DNA from: Draconibacterium aestuarii
GTDB lineage: Bacteria; Bacteroidota; Bacteroidia; Bacteroidales; Prolixibacteraceae
Length of the DNA stretch: 64,000 bases
Reading direction: 5' to 3'
NCBI GenBank assembly: GCA_026671195.1
Contig: JAPOHD010000012.1
Coordinates: forward strand, 1-64,000
The notes beneath the pieces were generated by a model that saw only the letters and a program-made list of their open reading frames with translations, ran no database searches and was not told where the DNA came from. The position numbers and the translations under genes are program-made. Positions 35,944 to 44,469 of this stretch are shown here, one piece after another (within the stretch, counting starts at the first letter, position 1; each line of letters begins with the position of its first letter).

Positions 35944-36846
35944 ATGAAACAGCTAAATCTATTCACCTTTTTTCTTTTGATAACAACAGTAGCAATTGCC
36001 CAGGACGCAGTATTAAAAGTGTGGCCCAACGGAGCACCCAACGATAATGGCATGAAAGAGCCGGAAGAGAAATATGATGGAATTCGTGTACGAAATGTGT
36101 CGGAAGCTGAAATGTATGTTTATTTGCCCGAAAAGGACAAAAACACTGGCGTAGCAGTGGTAATTTGTCCGGGAGGTGGTTATGCGATTGAAGCCATGGA
36201 TCATGAAGGACACGACATAGCAACTTTTCTTCAGGGAAAAGGGATTGCCGGCATTGTGTTGAAATACCGGCTTCCGTACGGCCACCACGAAATTCCTTCA
36301 TGCGACGCCCGCCGTGCCATACGCACGGTTCGCCAAAATGCCGCAGAGTGGGGCATCAATCCGGATAAAATTGGTATTGCCGGATCGTCGGCAGGAGGTC
36401 ATTTAGCATCAACAGCCGGAACAGTATTCGATGCGGGAAATAAGGGAAGTGCCGATCCGGTTGAACAGCAAAGTTGCCGCCCCGACTTTATGTTGCTGCT
36501 TTATCCGGTTATTACTTTCGATGAAGATTTTGGCCACATGGGATCGCGCGAAAACCTGATTGGCAAAGGACACGACAAAACATTGATTAAAAAATACTCG
36601 AACGAGTTAAATGTATCGGCGGAAACGCCACCTGCCTTTTTGGTTTTGGCCGACGATGATAGAGCGGTTCCTCCACGAAATTCCATCGAATTTTATTCCG
36701 CATTAAAACGATACAGTGTTCCTGCCGAAATGCATATTTTTCAGCAGGGCGGTCATGGTTTTGGAATACGTAAAACCGGTTTGCCTGCCGATGAGTGGCC
36801 CGAACTGTTTTATACCTGGTTGAAAGCAAGAAAAATTGTGGAGTAA
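35944..36846 (+). CDS. Exported alpha/beta-hydrolase, acetyl(xylan)-esterase-like
   Basis: A 300-residue exported hydrolase. Signal peptide MKQLNLFTFFLLITTVAIAQ. Oxyanion-hole motif CPGGGY near 75; nucleophile elbow GSSAGGHLAST (Ser near 141); catalytic Asp in VLADDDRAVPP near 238; His in GGHGFG near 270. This pattern is that of carbohydrate esterases annotated as endo-1,4-beta-xylanase B-like or BD-FAE. Likely deacylates plant or algal glycans. Its stop directly abuts the NUDIX gene ATG. Confidence 0.9.
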   Translation: MKQLNLFTFFLLITTVAIAQDAVLKVWPNGAPNDNGMKEPEEKYDGIRVRNVSEAEMYVYLPEKDKNTGVAVVICPGGGYAIEAMDHEGHDIATFLQGKGIAGIVLKYRLPYGHHEIPSCDARRAIRTVRQNAAEWGINPDKIGIAGSSAGGHLASTAGTVFDAGNKGSADPVEQQSCRPDFMLLLYPVITFDEDFGHMGSRENLIGKGHDKTLIKKYSNELNVSAETPPAFLVLADDDRAVPPRNSIEFYSALKRYSVPAEMHIFQQGGHGFGIRKTGLPADEWPELFYTWLKARKIVE

Positions 36847-37380
36847 ATGGACAAAACTCATCCCTTAAAGGTTTTAAAGTATTGCCCTAAATGTGGCTCG
36901 CCGAAGTTTGCTGCTTCGGGCGAACGTTCGTTTAAATGTGCCGTTTGTGGCTTTCATTTATATATAAATTCGTCGGCTGCGGTGGCGGCACTGGTGACCA
37001 ATGAAAGTGGGAAACTAATGTTGGTTACACGCGGAGTTGAGCCCGATTATGGCAAATTCGACTTGCCCGGTGGATTTATCGATCCATTGGAAACGGCAGA
37101 AAATGCAGTGTCACGAGAGCTTTTTGAAGAACTGGGCCTTCAGGTAAAATCGATGAAGTATATTGGTTCGGCACCAAATGAATATGTTTTTTCCGGGTTT
37201 ACTGTGTTTACGCTCGATATGGCTTTTGAAGTTAAAGCCGAAGCACTTGATAATTTAAAACCGATGGATGATATTCTGGATTATCGGTTTTATTCTGAAG
37301 AAGAATTGAATTACGATGATATTCCTGCTCCCTCAATAAAACAATTTGTAAAAGAATATTTTGCGGGGAGAGACCGATAA
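36847..37380 (+). CDS. NUDIX hydrolase with zinc ribbon
   Basis: A 177-residue NUDIX hydrolase. The N-terminal zinc ribbon has CPKCGSP and CAVCGF (four Cys, residues ~13-36), as in NudC-type NADH pyrophosphatases. The NUDIX box is GGFIDPLETAENAVSRELFEELGL near 80-103, with all key residues (G, E, RE, EE). Lacks the NudC SQPWPF motif, so substrate is uncertain; an ADP-ribose- or NADH-type substrate is possible. Confidence 0.9.
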   Translation: MDKTHPLKVLKYCPKCGSPKFAASGERSFKCAVCGFHLYINSSAAVAALVTNESGKLMLVTRGVEPDYGKFDLPGGFIDPLETAENAVSRELFEELGLQVKSMKYIGSAPNEYVFSGFTVFTLDMAFEVKAEALDNLKPMDDILDYRFYSEEELNYDDIPAPSIKQFVKEYFAGRDR

Positions 37381-37399
37381 TTGACAAAGAGAAAACGAT

Positions 37400-39181
37400 A
37401 TGAGCAATACAATCAAAGAACGCCTTTCGGCTTTACGTGCTGAAATGCAAAAATTAAATATCGATGCCTGGTACATTTCCGGCACCGATCCGCATGCGAG
37501 TGAATATTTACCTGCCCGATGGCAAACACGTGCTTTTATTTCGGGTTTTACGGGATCGTACGGAATGGTTGTGGTAACCCAAAACGAAGCTGCTTTGTGG
37601 ACTGATTCCCGCTATTTTTTACAGGCAGCCGAACAACTGGAAGGAACCGGGATTGAAATGATGAAGTTGCGTGTACCCGATTCGGTTTCTCCGGAAGAGT
37701 GGTTGTGTGATAAATTATATGCCGGAAGCCGGGTTGGAATGGATGCTCAAACTGTATCCGTAGCCGGTTTTAAAAGTTTTGAAAGGACACTTGCCAAACA
37801 CGATGTAGAACTGGTTGAGACAACTGATCTTTTGGAAAATATCTGGACAGACCGTCCCCTGGATTTAGCTGAAAAAGTATTTGAACCGGGTGTTGAGTAT
37901 GCGGGTGTTTCGCGCGTTGAAAAACAAGTAAATATAGCTGCCGAATTACAAAAGCCGGGAGCCGACTATCAGGTGGTTTCCATGCTCGACGAGCTGGCCT
38001 GGTTGTACAATCTTCGTGGAAACGATATTAACTACAATCCTGTTTTTAACGGCTTTGGTTTTATTGGTAAAAACGAAAGTTTTCTGTTTGTTGAAAACTC
38101 AAAGGTGGATGCCGGTTTAAAAGCAACGCTCGAAAACGATGGTGTTCAGTTAAAAGAATACAGCGAATTCTATGCATTTCTGGCAACGGTTTCGGGGAAA
38201 AAGATTTTGGTTGATCCTTCTTCGCTAAACTACTCGGCTTACAGTGCTTTGGTTGAACAGAATGAACTGCTGGAAGGTACATCGGTTGTATCGTTGCAAA
38301 AAGCAAGGAAAAATGAAACCGAAATTGCCGGATTTAAAGAAGCAATGAAAAAAGACGGTGTGGCTTTGATAGAGTTTTTAAACTGGCTAAAAAACAGCAT
38401 TGGCAAAAAAACGGTTTCGGAGTATGAAATTGGGTTAAAACTAAGGGAGTTTCGTGCCAAACAGGATGGCTTTAAAGGCGAAAGTTTTCCCCCGATTGTG
38501 GGGTATAAAAGCCATGGGGCAATTGTACATTTATCGGTTGGCCCCGACGATGCTTTGCCTGTTGAAGCCGAAGGTATTCTGCTTTTCGATTCAGGTGGGC
38601 AGTACCTTGATGGAACTACCGACATTACCCGAACCTGTGCTTTGGGTGAAATTACCGGGCAGCAGAAAACCGATTTTACCATCGTTTTAAAAGGAATGAT
38701 CGGGTTAACCAATGCCAAATTCCCTTATGGTACAAAAGGCTGTCATTTGGATATTCTGGCGCGGCGTCCGATGTGGGAACACGGGATGAATTACGGGCAC
38801 GGAACCGGTCATGGAGTGGGGCACTTTTTGAATGTGCACGAGGGACCGATGGCCATTCGTCAGGAATATAACGAGAATAAAATCGAACCGGGGCATGTAC
38901 TATCGAACGAACCGGCTTTTTACCGCGAAGGTTTATATGGTATTCGTACAGAGAATATGATGGTTTGCGTGGAAAAAGAGGAAACCGAATTCGGCCGTTT
39001 TCTGGGGTTTGATACGCTTACACTGTGTCCGATTGATACCACACTTATTCGCGTTGATTTATTGTCGGCAGAAGAAATAGACTGGCTGAACAACTATCAT
39101 AAAAAAGTGAACGCGGAATTGAAACCATTGCTTTCAGAAGAATTTCATGGATTTCTGGATGAACTAACGGTCGGAATTTAA
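37400..39181 (+). CDS. pepP: Xaa-Pro aminopeptidase, M24B family
   Basis: A 593-residue cytoplasmic metallopeptidase that removes N-terminal residues before proline. Two creatinase N-terminal domains (about 1-310) precede the pita-bread M24 catalytic domain. Metal ligands: LFDSGGQYLDGTTDITR near 400 (two Asp), GTGHGVGHFLNVHEG near 473 (His), SNEPAFY near 512 and GIRTENMM near 523 (Glu). The long form with two N-domains resembles eukaryotic APP1 and is common in Bacteroidota. No signal peptide. Confidence 0.95.
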   Translation: MSNTIKERLSALRAEMQKLNIDAWYISGTDPHASEYLPARWQTRAFISGFTGSYGMVVVTQNEAALWTDSRYFLQAAEQLEGTGIEMMKLRVPDSVSPEEWLCDKLYAGSRVGMDAQTVSVAGFKSFERTLAKHDVELVETTDLLENIWTDRPLDLAEKVFEPGVEYAGVSRVEKQVNIAAELQKPGADYQVVSMLDELAWLYNLRGNDINYNPVFNGFGFIGKNESFLFVENSKVDAGLKATLENDGVQLKEYSEFYAFLATVSGKKILVDPSSLNYSAYSALVEQNELLEGTSVVSLQKARKNETEIAGFKEAMKKDGVALIEFLNWLKNSIGKKTVSEYEIGLKLREFRAKQDGFKGESFPPIVGYKSHGAIVHLSVGPDDALPVEAEGILLFDSGGQYLDGTTDITRTCALGEITGQQKTDFTIVLKGMIGLTNAKFPYGTKGCHLDILARRPMWEHGMNYGHGTGHGVGHFLNVHEGPMAIRQEYNENKIEPGHVLSNEPAFYREGLYGIRTENMMVCVEKEETEFGRFLGFDTLTLCPIDTTLIRVDLLSAEEIDWLNNYHKKVNAELKPLLSEEFHGFLDELTVGI

Positions 39182-39230
39182 GGGAGCTAAAATGGGAGGT
39201 TGACGCGGAGAATAACCGCATTCTCAATAG

Positions 39231-39377
39231 TTACGAATAGGATTCGGTAGATAGCGAAACTCATCGATAGTAGTTAAAACTATTTGGGTGTTTGTGCAAA
39301 CATGATGACGATGAGTGTAAACATCATGCTGGGGAGTGAGAACATGACGGATATGTGTGCAATGAGCACTTCGTTAG
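39231..39377. repeat. Degenerate 21-bp-period array
   Basis: Seven 21-bp rows. Those at 39294, 39315 and 39336 are clear (GTGNNAACATNATG); neighbours are weaker but keep the A-rich and AT positions. It lies in the 232-bp gap between the convergent aminopeptidase and hybrid kinase genes. The period is half that of the two 42-bp arrays. Confidence 0.55.
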
Positions 39378-39413
39378 TGTGTTGTGGGGATTTGTTGGCG
39401 GACGTGCAAAATG

Positions 39414-40598
39414 CTACCCAACGGCCTTCGTTAACGAAAAGCTAAAAGTACTTCCCTGGTTCTCTTTGCTGGAAACCGAAATATTGCCGCCGTTTTTTTC
39501 CACAAACTCTTTACACAAAATAAGTCCAAGCCCGGTGCCACTTTCTTGTGAGGTGCCGGCCCGTTGTGATTTGTTACTCAGATTAAACAGTTCTTTTAAG
39601 GTATCTTCGTTCATTCCAATTCCGTTGTCGCTAATATTGAATGTGCAAAAATTGCCGTTTGCGGTCGACGAAACGGTAATCTTCCCACCGGGATTGGTAA
39701 ATTTTATGGCATTTGAAATTAAATTCCGGAATACGGTTGAAACCATGTTCTTATCGGCCAAACAAGCATAATCTTTTTCAATCTCATTCGTAATGCTTAT
39801 TTGTTTCGAATCGGCGTGTTGTTTTAAAACGGTAAAGTTCTCTTCCACAATTTCTGCCGGGTGAAATTTCGATGGTTCAATGCTAATGCGTCCGGTTTGC
39901 GAGCGTGTCCATTCGAGCAGGTTTTTTAGCAGATTATAGGTGTTTTCAGAAGCGTTGTGAATGTCTTTTGTAAATTCAATTTTATCTTCGTCGGGCAACA
40001 CATCCCAGTTTTCAATCATTATTTCAGAAAGCCCCAGAAGTGCGTTAAACGGACTTTTTAAATCGTGTGCAATAATCGAAAAGAACTTATCTTTTTCTGC
40101 ATTTGCCAGCCTCAATTCTTCGGTTCGTTTGGCAACCTGGTCTTCCAGTGAAGCATTTAACGTAAGTAGTTCCTTGTTTTGTTTGCGTATTTTAATTTCC
40201 TGGAAAAAACTTTTAATGGCTTCTTTTACGGTTAAAACCAAGTCGTCTTTGTCCCAGGGTTTTGCTATATACCGATAAAGCTGCGCATTGTTTATGGCAT
40301 TGCTAATCCCTTCGATACTCGCTTGTCCGGTAAGCAGTATTTTTAGTGAACCCGGAGAAAGCCTGTGGATTTCTTTTAAAAGCTCATCGCCCTTCATGCC
40401 CGGCATAATGTAATCGGAAATAACTACCGGAACCTGTTGTCCTTCGCTTATTAATTCCTTAAAATATTCGAGCGCATCTTCGCCACTGTCGGATGTTTCA
40501 ATATGGTATTCATGGCCAAAAGACGAATCCAGTTGCTCCTGCAATGCTTCCAGGATTATCTCTTCGTCATCGACACATAATATCGTTTGCTTTTCCAT
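39414..40598 (-). CDS. Receiver-histidine kinase hybrid protein
   Basis: A 394-residue cytoplasmic signalling protein with order reversed from classical hybrids: a receiver domain first (about 1-130, CVDDEE near 8, phosphorylated Asp in VISDYIMPG near 61, LLTGQ, KPW), a coiled-coil linker (NKELLTLNASLEDQVAKRTEEL), then HisKA with FFSIIAHDLKSPFN near 185 and HATPase_c with NLISNAIKF near 290, DNGIGM and GTGLGL. Start at 40598 leaves 1 base to the upstream response regulator stop. No membrane segment. Likely receives phosphate from the PAS kinase two genes upstream and passes it on. Confidence 0.93.
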   Translation of the reverse strand: MEKQTILCVDDEEIILEALQEQLDSSFGHEYHIETSDSGEDALEYFKELISEGQQVPVVISDYIMPGMKGDELLKEIHRLSPGSLKILLTGQASIEGISNAINNAQLYRYIAKPWDKDDLVLTVKEAIKSFFQEIKIRKQNKELLTLNASLEDQVAKRTEELRLANAEKDKFFSIIAHDLKSPFNALLGLSEIMIENWDVLPDEDKIEFTKDIHNASENTYNLLKNLLEWTRSQTGRISIEPSKFHPAEIVEENFTVLKQHADSKQISITNEIEKDYACLADKNMVSTVFRNLISNAIKFTNPGGKITVSSTANGNFCTFNISDNGIGMNEDTLKELFNLSNKSQRAGTSQESGTGLGLILCKEFVEKNGGNISVSSKENQGSTFSFSLTKAVG

Positions 40599-40599
40599 G

Positions 40600-41004
40600 T
40601 TAGTCTTTATTTTCAAATTTTGATAGTCCGGTTCGAATGATATTTTCCAAATCGTTTGCCGACCAGGGTTTACTTAAATAAGCGTGCAATTTTGCATTTT
40701 TAATTGCGTTTTGTATGGCGCTTTCATCGGCTTGTCCGGTAAGCATAACAGTAACAATATGTGGAAACTGTTTATGTACTTCAATTAAAAATTCATCTCC
40801 TTTTTTTCCTGGCATTAACCAGTCGGAAACAATCACCAGTACTTCAATGCTCTCCTCCGCAAGTTCTCTGATTACCTCCATTCCTTCATCAGCATTTTCG
40901 GCCATTTCATAAATAAATTCGTTGCCGAACATATTTCTGATTTGCTCACCTAAACTTTCCAGAATAATACTTTCATCATCGACACAAACGATTGCTTTCT
41001 TCAT
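40600..41004 (-). CDS. Single-domain response regulator
   Basis: A 134-residue CheY-like receiver with no output domain. Acidic pocket VCVDDES near 7; phosphorylated Asp in VSDWLMPGKKG near 62; Thr in MLTGQ and Lys in LSKPW. It lies between two kinases with 7-bp and 1-bp gaps, so the three are one operon. Probably a phosphorelay shuttle. Confidence 0.93.
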   Translation of the reverse strand: MKKAIVCVDDESIILESLGEQIRNMFGNEFIYEMAENADEGMEVIRELAEESIEVLVIVSDWLMPGKKGDEFLIEVHKQFPHIVTVMLTGQADESAIQNAIKNAKLHAYLSKPWSANDLENIIRTGLSKFENKD

Positions 41005-41011
41005 AATTTAG

Positions 41012-42478
41012 TTAGTTTACAGGTAATGTTATGGTAAATGTTGTTCCCACGCCTACTGTGCTTTCAAGATCGAGTGAAGCATTGTGCTTCTCAATAATTT
41101 TGGCCACCAAATCAAGTCCTATTCCGGTTCCTTCACCCGCTTTTTTGGTGGTAAAAAAGGGTTCAAATATTTTATCTCTAATTTCTTCCGGAATACCTTT
41201 GCCGGTATCTGAAATGCTTACCTTTACTTTTTCTCCGAGGTATTTTATTTCTATGCCCAATTCTCCTTTGTTATCCATGGCCTGAATTGAGTTGGATATC
41301 AGGTTGGTCCATACCTGAACCAACTCGTCGGGATAACAACTTATCAATGGGATATCATCATATTCTTTTGATATTTCAATACCCTGTTTTAAGCGATTGT
41401 GATGCAGGATTAAAACGGTTTCAATATTCTCGGTCAGGTTCGCTTTTTCTTTTGCCCCGCCCTGATCTTTGTGCGAGAATTTTTTAAGCGCAAATACTAT
41501 TTTCGAAGCTTTATCAACAGCCAGTTTTATGTTTTCTGAATTCTTACGCACCGAATAAATATCTTTTATCGATTTCAGAATAAATTCAGGATCTTTTACA
41601 TCGAGCAGCGGAATTACTTCGTTCACTTTTTTATATAAATTTAAGTAAACCAGAAGTTCGGTAATGGCAAATGAGTTAGCAATTCCTGCATCCTGAAGCT
41701 TTACTTTTATTTCTTTTTTGAATTGTCTTTTTTCTTTTGAGGTAAGGTTCACTTTCGTGTGATCTATCAATTCCATGATGCGTAAAAAAACGATCAATTC
41801 GGATTTGGTAAGTTTGGTTAAGAGTTCGTATAAATTTTTCAGTGAGGAATCAAGCGAAGCCGAGATATTGTCGATTGATGCATTAATTGCACCGATTGGT
41901 GTATTTATTTCGTGGGCAATTCCGGCAATTAAATGGCCCAGAGCTCCCATTTTTTCTGACTGAACCAACTGAGCATGAGTTTCTTTTAAGTCTTTTATGG
42001 TCTGTTCGAGTTCGGTCTTGGTTCGGGTCATTTCTTCAAGATTTCTTCTCAGTTCCTGTTCCTGAGCCTGTAACTCATCATTCTGCTTTTTTATTACTCC
42101 TTCCTGCCTTTTCCGTTTGGTTATATCGTGTGCAACGCCTTCAACCGTTACTAAATTTCCTTGATTGTCAAATAGCGGAGATTCGGTAATTTCAATAACT
42201 TTTATTTCCTTGTTTTTTGTATAAAGTTCAAGTTCAAAGGTTTTTTGTTTAAAACCACTGGCGCTTTTTTTTAATGTTTCTACGGTTTGTTTGTTTTGTT
42301 CGCTGTCTGTCATGTGTCTCACAATTCCAGAGAATGCTTCTTCAATTGTGTAACCCAAAACTTTCTCAACAGACGGGCTTATGTAAAGGTATTCACCTTC
42401 TAAATTGTGAGAATAGAAAAAATACTCATTTTCCAGACTTTCAATTAACCTCTTGTATTTTGTATAGTTTTCATTCAT
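41012..42478 (-). CDS. PAS-domain sensor histidine kinase
   Basis: A 488-residue cytoplasmic kinase. PAS domain at about 10-125 (LEGEYLYISPSVEKVLGYT, then VEGVAHDITKRKRQEGV), a long coiled coil (about 125-185), H-box ALGHLIAGIAHEINTPIGA (His near 188), and HATPase_c with NLISNSIQAMD near 395, DTGKGIPEEI and GTGIGLDLVAKI. No transmembrane segment, so it senses an internal cue. First gene of the phosphorelay operon. Confidence 0.93.
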   Translation of the reverse strand: MNENYTKYKRLIESLENEYFFYSHNLEGEYLYISPSVEKVLGYTIEEAFSGIVRHMTDSEQNKQTVETLKKSASGFKQKTFELELYTKNKEIKVIEITESPLFDNQGNLVTVEGVAHDITKRKRQEGVIKKQNDELQAQEQELRRNLEEMTRTKTELEQTIKDLKETHAQLVQSEKMGALGHLIAGIAHEINTPIGAINASIDNISASLDSSLKNLYELLTKLTKSELIVFLRIMELIDHTKVNLTSKEKRQFKKEIKVKLQDAGIANSFAITELLVYLNLYKKVNEVIPLLDVKDPEFILKSIKDIYSVRKNSENIKLAVDKASKIVFALKKFSHKDQGGAKEKANLTENIETVLILHHNRLKQGIEISKEYDDIPLISCYPDELVQVWTNLISNSIQAMDNKGELGIEIKYLGEKVKVSISDTGKGIPEEIRDKIFEPFFTTKKAGEGTGIGLDLVAKIIEKHNASLDLESTVGVGTTFTITLPVN

Positions 42479-42696
42479 TCACAAATCTGGTTTAATAAAT
42501 AAACAACTCCATGATGTTGCTCACATAGTTAATTTTGGTTGAGTAATTTGTAATATTTCTGAACTGATGGAAATAGAAATCAGATCAAACAACACAAACA
42601 CTGGCTAAAATATAATTTAATTGTTTTGTATAAAGGATATTGTGCCAAATTTATTAACAGGAAGGAGAGATTTTACATTCGGCAAACCATACCGCC

Positions 42697-44034
42697 TTAT
42701 AGCTTAGTTGAAACATGGCTTGTGTTGGTATAGTCAACAAGGATTAGCGCATTAATTACATAACTTGAAACGATAATTAAATTCCCGGCAAATTCGTATC
42801 CCGAGGTATTGATAATTTTACCTGCCAACGCGGTTAAACCTCCAAGAACTATGGCAAGGGCCACACGTTTTTTAGTAACGTTTAATTTTAGTAATCCGGC
42901 CAGTGTTGGTACTACAAATGCTCCGGAGAAAAAGGTTAACGCGAGTAAAAGTGCCTGTATAATGGAAGTTACAAATAAAGCAATAGTTAAACTTATAATC
43001 CCGATCAGTAAAATAAAGTACCGGGTTAGTTGTAAGGAGTTTTTTTTATTGAGGTTACCTGTAACCAATTCGCTTAATATCATCGATGAGGTTAAAAGTG
43101 TTGTATCGGCCGAAGACATTACCGCAGAAAGCAGGGCCGCAATAAAAATACCGTAAGCCCAGGTCGGCATCAGGTTTTCGGCAAAGGCTACAATTCCTGA
43201 GCCGCTTTGCTGGGCATAAATACCCAGATAGGTAAGCACAAAGGACGTAGGAAGTAGTATTATAGCCACCGTTAAAATACTTCGCGACGCTGTTTTTTCG
43301 TCTTTGGCACAAAAAACACGCGAATAAATATCGGGGCCAACCACAAAAGTTACCGAGTAGGTGAGTAGTAATATCAGCAAATCAATTAGCGTAAACGATG
43401 CATTAAAAAGTGCTGTAAGATGAAAGGTTTCAAAAGTGTGTTCAAATGGGTTCAGGCAGGCAAAAGTAAACAAAGCCAAAAGACCGACTATTATTATTAT
43501 TGCCTGGAGCGTATCGGTTTTTAAAATGCTTAATTGTCCGCCCAATAAGGTATAAACTATAAAAATTACCCCCGAAACAATTGCTGCATTCTGATAAGAA
43601 ATTGAACCAAGTCCGTGTAAAATTTTAGCTGCAGCGATAATTTGTGCAGCAACAATTCCGATCCATGCCACAGGAATAATAATTGAAGAGATTGTTTCTG
43701 CTTTTTTCCCGTAAAAAGTACCCAGAAGTTCGGGCAGCGTATAGTTGCCATACCGCCTTACATATTTCGAAACCGGAATTAGTGTAAACAAACCCAGGGC
43801 CGCTGAAAACAAAAACCACAGTGCTGCCCATCCTATTTTATGGCTCAGTTCAATGGTTCCCAGAATTGCCGAACCGCCAAGGATTGTGGCAAGTAAACTT
43901 CCAGAAACCGGCAGTAAACCCGCATTTTTCCCTGCCACATAATAGTCCGATGGTTTTTTTATTCGAAAGGCCGAATAAACTCCAATTCCGATTATTAAAA
44001 TAAAATAAATAAGTATGATTACTTCTGTTTGCAT
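42697..44034 (-). CDS. Sodium:solute symporter family (SSS) transporter
   Basis: A 445-residue inner-membrane protein with about 12 hydrophobic helices. The start ILIYFILIIGIGVYSAFRIKKPSDYYVAGKN and the segment GGSAILGTIEL fit the SSS family (Na+-coupled uptake), as does SAVMSSADTTLLTSSMIL near 305. It is shorter than the 13-14-helix sugar transporters. Substrate unknown. It is on the opposite strand to the GNAT/ATP-grasp gene. Confidence 0.9.
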   Translation of the reverse strand: MQTEVIILIYFILIIGIGVYSAFRIKKPSDYYVAGKNAGLLPVSGSLLATILGGSAILGTIELSHKIGWAALWFLFSAALGLFTLIPVSKYVRRYGNYTLPELLGTFYGKKAETISSIIIPVAWIGIVAAQIIAAAKILHGLGSISYQNAAIVSGVIFIVYTLLGGQLSILKTDTLQAIIIIVGLLALFTFACLNPFEHTFETFHLTALFNASFTLIDLLILLLTYSVTFVVGPDIYSRVFCAKDEKTASRSILTVAIILLPTSFVLTYLGIYAQQSGSGIVAFAENLMPTWAYGIFIAALLSAVMSSADTTLLTSSMILSELVTGNLNKKNSLQLTRYFILLIGIISLTIALFVTSIIQALLLALTFFSGAFVVPTLAGLLKLNVTKKRVALAIVLGGLTALAGKIINTSGYEFAGNLIIVSSYVINALILVDYTNTSHVSTKL

Positions 44035-44469
44035 AACGTGTAAAGTGCAAATATCATAATTTTATTATTCAATTTTGCATTTTTGAATGATTTGGAACTT
44101 AATAAAAATAAACTTTTTGTATCGAAATATTTTGCTCTGAATTTGACACTGCATAAGGCAAAATTGAAAATAGAACGGAATCTGATTCAGGCTGCGGAAT
44201 GTAGTTTGCAACCAAAAAATTGAAGAGAAAAATATATATAATTTGATTTCGTGAACGATAATAAATAATTAAAAAGTTGAATACATTTACCGACTAAATT
44301 TAATAAACAGGATTAAATGGAATAAATGATTTATGAATTTGTTTAATAGATTGGCATTCAGATTTTTAATTGTGTGGTGGATGCCTGCAGGATCAGACAA
44401 TGTTCTTTGATCCAAAGAGTAAAAAAATGCTGATATTCGTGTAAAAATGAAATTGGTTTAAGAAACAAA
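44035..44469. other. AT-rich gap between the symporter and the GNAT/ATP-grasp gene
   Basis: 435 bp with long A/T runs and no supported ORF. It must hold divergent promoters. I see no terminator, riboswitch or clear repeat in it. Confidence 0.5.

Noticed and set aside
39355-39771. 138-residue plus-strand ORF over the array and the hybrid kinase end
   Set aside because: Most of it is the complement of the kinase ATPase domain; the rest is the 21-bp array.
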